From Microtetraspora niveoalba (GTDB lineage: Bacteria; Actinomycetota; Actinomycetes; Streptosporangiales; Streptosporangiaceae): a stretch of 64,000 nt of DNA. Shown here piece by piece: positions 8,142 through 16,508 of this stretch. Position numbers and translations under genes: made by a program. The stretch is from assembly GCF_001570405.1 (NCBI RefSeq), contig NZ_BBYM01000019.1, positions 188,323-252,322 of the forward strand, written 5' to 3'. The number at the start of each line of letters is the position of its first letter. Position 1 is the first letter of the stretch. The notes under the pieces were generated by a model that saw only the letters and a program-made list of their open reading frames with translations, was not told the DNA's origin and made no database searches.

Positions 8142-10817
8142 TCATCTGCCGCGCGGGACGACGGCGAGGCGACCCCCACGTTCGACAACGGCGATATCTC
8201 CGGACACGTCCGTGCGATAAGTGCGCATTCCGAGCAGGTGCAGGCGGGTCATCGTCAGCGGGGCGGGATGGCCGTAGTCGTTGCCGGCGCCGACGCTGAT
8301 CAGCGCAGCACCCGCTCTCGTGTCGGCCAGGAAAGCCGGATCCTGTCGCAGAGACCCATGATGCGGCACCTTCAGCAGATCGACCCGCGGGATGCCCTGA
8401 CGCCGCAGCCTGGCCTGCGCCTCGGTCTCCAGGTCGCCCGCGAGCAACGCCGACCCCATCGGCGAACCCCTCGGGTCGAGCCACCGCACCAGCAGCACCA
8501 CGCTCGCGTTGTTCGCGATCGCCCCCTCCCCAGAGCCTTCCCCGGGAGTGTCGGGATCGGGAGCGATCACGGTGAGCTCGACCGGTCCGAACCGCCACCG
8601 GCCACCGGGGGGCACCACCCATTCGGGGATCCGCCGGGCCCGAAGCTCCGCCGACACACGCGCGCTCTCACTCGCGGGGACCCGTCCCGGGCTGACCACG
8701 GCGGCGCCCACGCTCCGCCCACGCAGCACACCTGTCAGTCCACCGACGTGATCGAGATGTGGATGGCTGAGGAACAGGAGCGGGACCCGCGTGACGCCGA
8801 GATCACGCAGGCATCGGTTCGCCAGCCCCGGTTTCGGCCCAGTGTCGATCACCACGGCGCTGCCGGGGCCGGTGGAAAGGGCCAGCCCGTCCCCCTGCCC
8901 CACGTCACACGCGACGAGCAACCATCCCGGGGGCGGCCACGGCGACGTCGCCGGGCCGATGACCAGGACGACGACGAGGGCTCCGGCGAGCAGCACCGCG
9001 AGGACGTACCGGCGAAGCCTGCGCCACAGGAGCAGCCGGCCCACTACGACCGCCACCGCCAGAAGCGCGAGCCCGGGCACACCGCCGGGCCAGTCGATCG
9101 TCGCCGCCGGTAGCGCCGCCGCGCGTTCCGCGACCGCGATGATCCAATCGGCGGCGAGCCCCGCCGGACGGACGAGGAGCTGGGCGGCCGCCATGCTGAC
9201 GGGGGCGACGATCGCCGCGCCGAACCCCAGCAGGGTCGCCGGGGCCACCGCCGGGCCGGCCAGCAGGTTCGCGGGGATCGCCACCAGGCCGAGTTGACCC
9301 GACATCAGCACCAGGAGCGGTGTGACGGCGACCTGCGCCGCCGCCGGTACGGCTATCGCCTCGGCCATCCATCGGGGCATGCGCGACGCCATCCGGTCCC
9401 GCCATCGGGGAGCCAGGACGAGGATGCCGCCGGTGGCGAAGACCGACAGCGCGAAGCCGTACTGCCTGGCGAGACCCGGGTTGAAGAGGATGAGGCCGAG
9501 CACCGTCGCGGAGAGCGCGGCCACGCCGTCACGGGTCCGCCCCGTCCCCAGGGCGAGTGCCGCCACGATGCCCATGGCGAGCGCTCGGATAACGCTGGGC
9601 GAGGGCCGGGCGACGACGGCGAACCCCGCCATGGCGACGACCGCGACGATCGCCCGCACGGGGAGTGGCAGCCCCAGAAGCCGCGCGATCATCAGGGCGG
9701 CACCTGCGATGAATGCCAGGTTGGCACCGGAAACCGCCGTCAGGTGGCTGAGACCGGCGGCGACGAAGTTCTCCTTGATCTCCTCGTCCAGTCGCGAGAC
9801 GTCCCCGATGACCAGGCCGGGCAGCAGACCACGCGCGCCCTCCGAAAGCACGTCGCTCGCCTCTCGCAGGCCCGCGCGCAACTCTCCGGCGACCCGCTGC
9901 GGCGCGGACGGACCGGACAGCACCTCCGGCGGCTCCCGGACCAGCAGGACGGCGGCGGTCAGGTCCCCTCGGTCGGACGTCCCCAGCCGCCCGCGCACAC
10001 GGATCCGCTGGCTGGGCAGCAACGCCCGCCACCCGTCACCCGAAGCGAGGAGGACCACCGGTACATCGACACGGACCCGCCCGCCCGTCTCCACCGCGTG
10101 GCCGTCCCCGGGCGGCCGTGGACCAGAGGAAGGCGGCGCGCCGGCGGCTCCGGTCACGGGCTGGACGGCGAGCATCCGCGCTTCCACCACGAAACTCTCT
10201 CGTCGCGTCAGGCCACCGCGCTGCGGTCTCGCCCGCGGGTCGTCGCCGATCTCGACCTCGGCGACGACGGTCGCGTGCCGTGCGGCCAGCTCCGCCACAG
10301 GACCGGTGCCGACCGTGTGCACCTTGACGGCCACGACCGCCGCGGTGGCCGCCCCGCAGGCCAGCGCCGCGAGAGCCGTACCGGCGACAGGCCCTCGTGG
10401 GACCCGGCCGACGCGGTCGGCGCCGCCCACGCGGATCCCTCCTCTGGCCACGCGGCCCCCGTGATGGCCGGAGGCCGTCGCACGCCGCCGAGGGTCGGTC
10501 CCGTCGCCGCCGGGACCTGGGCCGGGAGTCCCGCGAACCGCCCCGCGACGTCGGGGCGCGGCTTTCCGGAGCAGGGAGCGACCGCATCCGGTTGTTGCCC
10601 AGAGCAGCAGCGCGCCGGACGCCAGGCCGACGGCCACGACCGCGCCCGCCGTGGCGGAACAACCGAGGAGCACCAGCGCGACCAGCCATGACACGGTCGC
10701 GGGACACACCAGGCGTAGAGAATGGGCCGAGGCCGACGCGACGCCACCTGGAGGAACGGAGCGGCCGGACTCCTCGGTGGCGCAGCCGAGACCGAGGCGC
10801 CGACCCACACGGCTCAC
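8142..10817 (-). CDS. comEC: ComEC/Rec2 family DNA uptake channel protein
   Basis: An 891-residue integral membrane protein. The N-terminal hydrophobic region is followed by an OB-like extracytoplasmic domain, then the Competence domain of many membrane segments (about residues 340-620, including LSHLTAVSGANLAFIAG) and a C-terminal metallo-beta-lactamase-like domain with VACDVGQGDG and the metal motif LSHPHLDHVGG. The start is GTG at 10817, overlapping the comEA stop as GTGA, so the two are translationally coupled; longer upstream frames lie inside comEA. It would carry single-stranded DNA across the membrane with ComEA as receptor. Most actinomycetes carry the pair without proven competence. 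Confidence 0.92.
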   Translation of the reverse strand: MSRVGRRLGLGCATEESGRSVPPGGVASASAHSLRLVCPATVSWLVALVLLGCSATAGAVVAVGLASGALLLWATTGCGRSLLRKAAPRRRGAVRGTPGPGPGGDGTDPRRRATASGHHGGRVARGGIRVGGADRVGRVPRGPVAGTALAALACGAATAAVVAVKVHTVGTGPVAELAARHATVVAEVEIGDDPRARPQRGGLTRRESFVVEARMLAVQPVTGAAGAPPSSGPRPPGDGHAVETGGRVRVDVPVVLLASGDGWRALLPSQRIRVRGRLGTSDRGDLTAAVLLVREPPEVLSGPSAPQRVAGELRAGLREASDVLSEGARGLLPGLVIGDVSRLDEEIKENFVAAGLSHLTAVSGANLAFIAGAALMIARLLGLPLPVRAIVAVVAMAGFAVVARPSPSVIRALAMGIVAALALGTGRTRDGVAALSATVLGLILFNPGLARQYGFALSVFATGGILVLAPRWRDRMASRMPRWMAEAIAVPAAAQVAVTPLLVLMSGQLGLVAIPANLLAGPAVAPATLLGFGAAIVAPVSMAAAQLLVRPAGLAADWIIAVAERAAALPAATIDWPGGVPGLALLAVAVVVGRLLLWRRLRRYVLAVLLAGALVVVLVIGPATSPWPPPGWLLVACDVGQGDGLALSTGPGSAVVIDTGPKPGLANRCLRDLGVTRVPLLFLSHPHLDHVGGLTGVLRGRSVGAAVVSPGRVPASESARVSAELRARRIPEWVVPPGGRWRFGPVELTVIAPDPDTPGEGSGEGAIANNASVVLLVRWLDPRGSPMGSALLAGDLETEAQARLRRQGIPRVDLLKVPHHGSLRQDPAFLADTRAGAALISVGAGNDYGHPAPLTMTRLHLLGMRTYRTDVSGDIAVVERGGRLAVVPRGR

Positions 10818-12016
10818 GGCGTGACCCTGTCTTTCAGATCGGCGAACTTCTGAGGTCCGATGCCTGAGACGTCCTGGAGTTGATCGACGTTCTGGAAGCC
10901 CCCGTGGGCGTCGCGGTACTCGATGATCCGCTGCGCCAGCACCTCGCCCACGCCGGGCAGCTCCTGCAACTGCGCGTAGGTGGCGGAGGTGAGGCTGATC
11001 GTCGTAGGTACGCCGGTGCCGGCCGAGGCCGCTGCCCCTGTCGGGGCGGCGGAGGCTCCCACCACGATCTGCTCGCCGTCCACCAGGCGTCGGGCGAGGT
11101 TCAGACCGTTCGGCGAGACGCCCGGGCGGGCTCCACCGGCCGCCTGGATGGCGTCGACGACTCGGGATCCCGATGGGAGCGTGAGCACGCCCGGCTTGCG
11201 CACCTTGCCCGTGACGTGCACCGTCACCCCCGGCGTCGGTGGGGGTGAGGCGACCTCGGAAGCACCGGCGGCAGCGGGAGCGGCGCCCGGCGGCAGGACG
11301 ACCGTCCCCCCTTCGGCTGTGCCGGCGCTGACGGCGATCGTTCCCGAGGGGGCCTGCGGCACGACAGGGTCGGCGACCGGCTGCGACCGCCACGCGTAGA
11401 TCCCGGCCACCACCGCCGCGAGCAGCCCGAGCAGCACCAGGACGCGCAGGCCGGGGCGTCCGGGGTCGAGCAGCGGAGCGGCCTCCTTGATCATCCGGCT
11501 TCCCTCGGCGAGCGCTCGCCATCTCGCGCGCCCCTCCTCCTGAAACGGCTCCGGCCGCGGCGACTCCGGCTCGGGCCGCTCCGGGTCCTCGTCGAGGACC
11601 ACGGCGGAGGCGCGCTCGCCCTGCCCACCCCGGTGGACCCGGCCGCCCCGGACAGCACGCACCGTGCCCGCTTCCACACCTGCGCGTACGGCGGCTCTCG
11701 CCGCCTGCACCTCTGCGCGTACGGCGGCCGCCGCGCCCGCATTCGCGCCCACGTCCGGTGCGGCGACCGCGCCCGAATTCGCGCCCGCGTCTACGGCGGC
11801 GACCGCGCCGGCATGAGCGGGGCGCCCGAACGACGGCGGGAGCCGCTCCAGGCCGTCCTGACGCGCCGGGCTTCCCTCCGCAGGAGACGGACCGGCCACG
11901 GAAGCACCCAGCGGTGTCTCTCCCGAGACGGCGGATCGCGGCGGCCACGTCTCCAGCAGGAGGCGGAGACGGGCCTCGGCCGCGCGGCGATGATCCGGCT
12001 GCTCCCTGGTTCGCAC
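10814..12016 (-). CDS. comEA: ComEA-like DNA receptor with SLBB and helix-hairpin-helix domains
   Basis: A 400-residue protein. A low-complexity, Ala/Gly/Val-rich and acidic cytoplasmic N-terminus (1-185) precedes one membrane segment (about 190-209), a proline/glycine-rich linker, an SLBB domain (about 266-322, VHVTGKVRKPGVLTL) and a C-terminal double HhH domain (about 344-398, LQELPGVGEVLAQRI and VSGIGPQKF). The HhH domain binds double-stranded DNA outside the membrane. The cytoplasmic extension, with degenerate repeats such as VDAGANSGAVAAPDVGANAG, is much longer than in minimal ComEA proteins. It overlaps comEC by four bases; degV lies 60 bp upstream in the same direction. Confidence 0.88.
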   Translation of the reverse strand: MRTREQPDHRRAAEARLRLLLETWPPRSAVSGETPLGASVAGPSPAEGSPARQDGLERLPPSFGRPAHAGAVAAVDAGANSGAVAAPDVGANAGAAAAVRAEVQAARAAVRAGVEAGTVRAVRGGRVHRGGQGERASAVVLDEDPERPEPESPRPEPFQEEGRARWRALAEGSRMIKEAAPLLDPGRPGLRVLVLLGLLAAVVAGIYAWRSQPVADPVVPQAPSGTIAVSAGTAEGGTVVLPPGAAPAAAGASEVASPPPTPGVTVHVTGKVRKPGVLTLPSGSRVVDAIQAAGGARPGVSPNGLNLARRLVDGEQIVVGASAAPTGAAASAGTGVPTTISLTSATYAQLQELPGVGEVLAQRIIEYRDAHGGFQNVDQLQDVSGIGPQKFADLKDRVTP

Positions 12017-12076
12017 GCAGGTGACGTTAGGCGCGGCCGCGCCCTCGCCGGAGTCCGGTGCGGCGGCCTGTGGAAA

Positions 12077-12955
12077 TCAGCCCGCCTGTGGATGGGCCGG
12101 GGACACCGTCACCGCGAGCAGCCCGGGGCCGACATGGGCGCCGATCACCGCTCCCACTTCCACCACGAGCGGCGGCGCCGCGGCCGGGATGCGGGACGCG
12201 AGGGCGTCCGCGAGTGTCCGGGCCCGCTCCGCCGCTCCGAGGTGCTGTACGGCGACGCGGACGGCTCCGCCGCCGGCCGCCTCGACGGCGAGGTCTTCCA
12301 GCCTGGCGATCGCGCGGTGCGCCGTCCGGACCTTCTCCAGCACGGTGATCGTCCCGTCCTCGAGGTTGAGCAGCGGCTTGATCGCGAGAGCGGAGCCGAG
12401 CAGAGTGGCCGCCGCGCCGATCCGGCCGCCCCGCCGCAGGTATTCGAGGGTGTCGACGTAGAAGATGCTGCGGGTGGCCGCGGCGGACGCCTTCGCCGTG
12501 GACGCCACGTCCGCGAGGGAGGCACCCCGGCGGGCGGTCTCGGCGGCGGCGAGAACCGGGAATCCGAGCCCCATGCCGACGGATCCGCTGTCGACGACCT
12601 CTACGGGGACGGGGGACTCCTTGGCGGCCAGTCTGGCGGCCTCTGCCGTACCGGACAGGGCGCCGGAGAGGTGGACCGAGACGACGCCGTCGGCTCCCCG
12701 GGCCGCCGCCTCGGCGTAGGCGGCGGCGAAGCGCTGGGGTGCGGGCTGGGAGGTGGTGACGGGCGCGTGGTCGCGAAGGGCCTCCGCCACCCCGACGCGC
12801 GCCGGGTCCTCCGTGTCGTCGAACTCGCGCCCGCCGATGGCCACGTGCAGCGGGACGACGGTGATGCCGTGCCGCGCGATCTCCGGCTCGTCCAGGTAGG
12901 CAGTGGAGTCCGTGACAACGGCGACCGGCATGGCAGAAGCGTACTCGCCGGACAT
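12077..12955 (-). CDS. DegV family fatty-acid-binding protein
   Basis: A 292-residue DegV protein with the opening VAVVTDSTAYL, the conserved VSVHLSGALSGT and VDSGSVGMGLG motifs that line the lipid pocket, and LRRGGRIGAA. Family members present fatty acids to FakA-type kinases; no fakA is in view. The ATG at 12955 is preceded by GAGGGAG with good spacing, so it is preferred over the internal ATG at 12931 that gives the more usual MPVAVVTD start. It heads the degV-comEA-comEC run. Confidence 0.9.
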   Translation of the reverse strand: MSGEYASAMPVAVVTDSTAYLDEPEIARHGITVVPLHVAIGGREFDDTEDPARVGVAEALRDHAPVTTSQPAPQRFAAAYAEAAARGADGVVSVHLSGALSGTAEAARLAAKESPVPVEVVDSGSVGMGLGFPVLAAAETARRGASLADVASTAKASAAATRSIFYVDTLEYLRRGGRIGAAATLLGSALAIKPLLNLEDGTITVLEKVRTAHRAIARLEDLAVEAAGGGAVRVAVQHLGAAERARTLADALASRIPAAAPPLVVEVGAVIGAHVGPGLLAVTVSPAHPQAG

Positions 12956-13032
12956 TTTCTCCCTCTATGAGTGCGACCGCCGACGTTCGCCGTCTTCTGG
13001 CGATCGCGCGGTGCTCCCCCGGCGGCCTCCCC

Positions 13033-13222
13033 GTCACCGGACGGAGGTGCCGCCTCACGGCAGCCGTGTCGTACTCCCCGCAGCCTTCACGGCACTGGAC
13101 CGGAGTGCGCTCTGTGGCAGCGGCACGCCACGCCACTGCCCTCCGCGTCACCGGACGGAGGGGCCGCCGTGTGACAACCGTGCGGCATGCTCCCGGCGGC
13201 GCCGGGTCACTGGATGGGTTGG
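13033..13222. repeat. Degenerate ~57-bp tandem repeats overlapping the 3' end of hutI
   Basis: Copies begin at about 13033, 13091 and 13148, with a partial fourth at about 13206. Each opens with a variant of GTCACCGGACGGAG (GGCACTGGACCGGAG, GTCACTGGATGGG) followed by GC-rich sequence containing GCAGC-G-GT or ACAACCGTGC. The partial copy contains the hutI stop codon, so the array starts inside the last codons of hutI and runs into the spacer toward degV. Confidence 0.55.
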
Positions 13223-14415
13223 CCACCGCGCCACACCCGGCGCGGCTTGAGGCCGAACGACCAGGCGAAGGCGCCCTCGTGGTCGGCGTCCCATTGCACG
13301 ATGTCGGCGAGCCGCCCCGGGGCGAGGACGCCGCGGTCGGGGGCTCCGAGCACCTGCGCCCCGCCGAGCGTCGCGGCGCGCAGCGCGTCTCCCACGCTCA
13401 TCCCGAACGCGGCCACCGCGAGGCTGATCACGAGCGACATCGAGGTGATGCCGCAGTGGCCGGGGTTGTGGTCGCTGCCGAGCGCGATGGGAACGCCCTG
13501 GGCGAGCATCCGGCGCACCGCCGGGAGCCGGCCGTGCTGGAGGGCGGTGCCGGGGCACACGACGGCGGGCACGCCGTACCGCGCCATGAGCGCGATGTCC
13601 TCGTCGGAGGTGTGGTGCAGGATGTCGGCCGACGCGCAGCCCATCTCGGCGGCGAGCTGGACGGCGCCGCGCCTGCTGTACGCGCCCGCGTGGATGCGGG
13701 GCAGCAGGCCGACGTTGCGGCCGGAGGCGAGGACCCACCGGGCCTCGTCGGTGCCGAAGTGTCCCTCGTCGCAGTAGACGTCGACGCTGTCGGCTCCGGC
13801 GGCGGCGGCGTCCGCGCACCAGGCCGCGGCCGCCTCGACGTAGTCGCGCTGGCGGCCGAAGTACTCCGGCGGGACCACGTGGGCGGCCATGAACGTGACG
13901 TGCACCCGCGGCATCATCGGCTCTTTCTCGAGCTCGCGGAGCAGCCGCACGTCGGCCAGTTCGCCGTCGCGGGTGAGGTGGTAGCCCGTCTTCGCCTCCA
14001 CCGTGGTGGTGCCGCCGAGCAGCCACTCGCGAAGCCGCTCGCGTACGCCGTTGCACAGTGTCCAGGGGTCGGTGCCCCGCGTAACCGTGATGGTGGAGAG
14101 GATGCCGCCGCCGGCGGCGGTGATCGCCGAGGCCGTCGACCCGCCGGACCGCATCGCCATCTCGGCGTACCGGTTCCCGGCGTAGACGGGGTGCGTGTGC
14201 GCGTCGATCAGCCCGGGGGTGACGAGCGCGCCGCCGAGGTTCTCGACGTGGTCGACGTCGACGATGTCGTCGACGACGCCGGGCACGCTCTGCGGCAGGT
14301 CCGCGGCACGGCCGACCCAGGCGATGCGGTCGCCGTGCACCAGGATGGCCGCGTTGCTGCACACGTCGTGGCCGGTCCAGAGCCGGCCGATGTTGGTCAG
14401 GAGGCGAACGGTCAT
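13207..14415 (-). CDS. hutI: Imidazolonepropionase
   Basis: A 402-residue amidohydrolase of HutI length. Metal and substrate motifs are all present: DAHTHPVYAGNR (about 73-84), KTGYHLT, CDEGHF, LPRIHAG and LGSDHNPGHC. It hydrolyses 4-imidazolone-5-propanoate to N-formimino-glutamate in histidine degradation. No hutU, hutH or formiminoglutamate hydrolase gene is adjacent in this window, and about 580 bp lie upstream without a gene. The start is ATG at 14415. The last codons fall in a degenerate tandem repeat. Confidence 0.93.
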   Translation of the reverse strand: MTVRLLTNIGRLWTGHDVCSNAAILVHGDRIAWVGRAADLPQSVPGVVDDIVDVDHVENLGGALVTPGLIDAHTHPVYAGNRYAEMAMRSGGSTASAITAAGGGILSTITVTRGTDPWTLCNGVRERLREWLLGGTTTVEAKTGYHLTRDGELADVRLLRELEKEPMMPRVHVTFMAAHVVPPEYFGRQRDYVEAAAAWCADAAAAGADSVDVYCDEGHFGTDEARWVLASGRNVGLLPRIHAGAYSRRGAVQLAAEMGCASADILHHTSDEDIALMARYGVPAVVCPGTALQHGRLPAVRRMLAQGVPIALGSDHNPGHCGITSMSLVISLAVAAFGMSVGDALRAATLGGAQVLGAPDRGVLAPGRLADIVQWDADHEGAFAWSFGLKPRRVWRGGQPIQ

Positions 14416-14998
14416 CCGACCACCTGCTTTGCGGCCGGGGACAGCGAGCAGTCACCGGTCGCGGGCGAAGGGCCCGCCGGGTCCGCTCGGTGTCCGGAGG
14501 TCATCGGGGGGTCTCCTGCCTCATCGCGCACTTCGTGCGATGACCCTGTCGCCAGGATCATGGACCCAGGCGATTTCAGTCCAGTCACGTTATTTCACAG
14601 GTCGGCTTGCTGTACAGGGTTATTGGGAAGAACGCCGCTTGGACGCGGCGGCTTCGGGGAGGCCGCAGCGCCCACCCCTCATATCGGGTCCTGTCTTCGC
14701 AGTTCAGGGACGGTTGTCGCGCCGGCTCCCACGCGTGACCGCATTCGACGGTGTCACCATGCTATCCGCACGGATTGTCGCGTAAGACTTGCCAAATGAT
14801 AGCAAGGTCAACGGGAATGGACTACCATTTCCGGCTTTTGTCCTTTAAGTTCCGTTTTATCGCTGAACACCCGAAAAGTCATGAAATGTCGCGCTCGTGA
14901 CGGCGGTGAGTGGAGTGACGCGGCGCGAAACGACGACGCCGCTCCCCGCGTTCATCGGGTGAATCACGCGGGAAGCGGCGTCGCGGTGAAACGTGGGG
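14416..14998. other. Intergenic region upstream of hutI
   Basis: No convincing gene is seen on either strand. A hairpin-forming TCATCGCGCAC/GTGCGATGA segment lies near 14519-14542. An AT-richer patch at about 14785-14880 stands out from the surrounding GC-rich DNA and is a plausible promoter or regulatory area. The hflX terminator occupies 14934-14983. Confidence 0.45.
14934..14983 (-). terminator. Terminator stem-loop after hflX
   Basis: A 17-bp stem with one mismatch: CGACGCCGCTCCCCGCG (14934-14950) against CGCGGGAAGCGGCGTCG (14967-14983). The 16-base loop can itself pair TTCA with TGAA. It begins 16 bp past the hflX stop in the direction of transcription. Confidence 0.65.
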
Positions 14999-16402
14999 TC
15001 AGACCGTCTCGACCGGCTTGGCCACCCGGTCGAGCTCGGCGTAGAGGTCGCCGGGGACGCGGGCGTACAGGACGGTCCCGTCTCCGGTGTGCTCCACGGA
15101 GAGCACCTCGCCCTCCTCGTGCGCCCGCGCGATCAGGTCGCCCCGCTCGTACGGCACCAGCATGCGCACCTCGTGGTCGAGCCGCGGCAGCTCGCGCTCG
15201 ATCAGCTCCATGAGCTCGCGCATGCCGGCGCCGGTCCGGGCGGAGACGACGACGCTGTGCCGTTCCCTCATGGTCAGCCGGGCGAGCACGACGGGGTCGG
15301 CCGCGTCGGCCTTGTTGACGACCACGACCTCGGGCACGTCGAGGGCGCCGTCGATCTCGGACAGGACCTCGCGCACCGCGGCGAGCTGCGACTCGGGATC
15401 GGGGTGCGAACCGTCCACGACGTGCAGGATCAGATCGGCGTCGGCGACCTCCTCCAGCGTCGAGCGGAACGCCTCGACGAGCTGGTGCGGCAGGTGCCGG
15501 ACGAAACCGACCGTGTCCGCCAGCGTGAAGAGCCGCCCGTCGGGCGTACGCGCCCTGCGCACGGTCGGGTCGAGGGTCGCGAACAGCGCGTCCTCGACCA
15601 GGACGCCCGCGCCGGTGAGCCGGTTGAGAAGCGACGACTTGCCGGCGTTGGTGTAACCGGCGATCGCCACGGCGGGAACCTGCCGGCTGCTGCGGCGGGA
15701 GCGCTTGGTCTCGCGGGCGGTGGACATCTCCTTGATCTGCCGGCGCAGCTTGGCCATCCGCTCGCGGATGCGCCGCCGGTCCAGCTCGATCTTGGTCTCA
15801 CCGGGGCCGCGGCCGCCGATGCCGACACCGCCGGCGGCGCGGCCGCCGACCTGGCGGGACAGGTTGCCGCCCCAGCCGCGCAGGCGGGGCATGAGGTACT
15901 GGAGCTGCGCCAGCTCGACCTGGGCCTTGCCCTCGCGGCTCTTGGCGTGCTGGGCGAAGATGTCGAGGATGAGCGCGGTCCGGTCGATGACCTTGACCTT
16001 GACGACGTCCTCGAGCTGCCGGAGCTGGCCGGGGGTGAGCTCGCCGTCGCAGATCACGGTGTCGGCGCCGGACGCGGACACGATGTCACGCAGCTCCACG
16101 GCCTTGCCGGAGCCGATGTAGGTGGCGGGGTCGGGCCGGTCGCGTCGCTGGATCAGACCCTCCAGCACCTGGGACCCGGCGGTCTCGGCGAGGAGCTTCA
16201 GCTCCTGGAGGGAGTTCTCCGCGTCGAAGGCGCTGCCGCCTGTCCACACGCCGACCAGGACGACCCGCTCCAGCCTCAGCTGGCGGTATTCGACTTCGGT
16301 GATGTCTTCGAGCTCTGTCGAAAGGCCCGCCACGCGCCGGAGCGCCTGGCGCTCTTCGAGTTCGTAATCACCGATGGCGAGGTCTTCGGGCTCGTTGCGC
16401 AT
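14999..16402 (-). CDS. hflX: Ribosome-associated GTPase HflX
   Basis: A 467-residue GTPase: the N-terminal HflX domain (GVWTGGSAFDAENSLQEL, ATYIGSGKAVELRD), the glycine-rich GIGGRGPGETKIELDRRRI linker, then a G domain with G1 GYTNAGKSS, G3 DTVGF and G4 NKAD. It splits or rescues stalled ribosomes. The ATG at 16402 is chosen because AGAG lies nine bases upstream; the ATG at 16411 has no spaced site. In many actinomycetes hflX neighbours dapF and miaA; here about 21 kb separate them. Confidence 0.93.
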   Translation of the reverse strand: MRNEPEDLAIGDYELEERQALRRVAGLSTELEDITEVEYRQLRLERVVLVGVWTGGSAFDAENSLQELKLLAETAGSQVLEGLIQRRDRPDPATYIGSGKAVELRDIVSASGADTVICDGELTPGQLRQLEDVVKVKVIDRTALILDIFAQHAKSREGKAQVELAQLQYLMPRLRGWGGNLSRQVGGRAAGGVGIGGRGPGETKIELDRRRIRERMAKLRRQIKEMSTARETKRSRRSSRQVPAVAIAGYTNAGKSSLLNRLTGAGVLVEDALFATLDPTVRRARTPDGRLFTLADTVGFVRHLPHQLVEAFRSTLEEVADADLILHVVDGSHPDPESQLAAVREVLSEIDGALDVPEVVVVNKADAADPVVLARLTMRERHSVVVSARTGAGMRELMELIERELPRLDHEVRMLVPYERGDLIARAHEEGEVLSVEHTGDGTVLYARVPGDLYAELDRVAKPVETV

Positions 16403-16508
16403 ATATGTCATCTCTACTAGACCAACACGTCGACACCCCTGGTGTCTTCCCCACGATGGTGACACGGGGCCGCCCATGGCGCATCCCTTTATCCGCCCAG
16501 GATCGCCC

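Noticed and set aside
8142-11948. A single 1268-residue fusion frame covering comEC and beyond
   Set aside because: The upstream third is an out-of-frame reading of comEA; a GTGA overlap marks the true comEC start.
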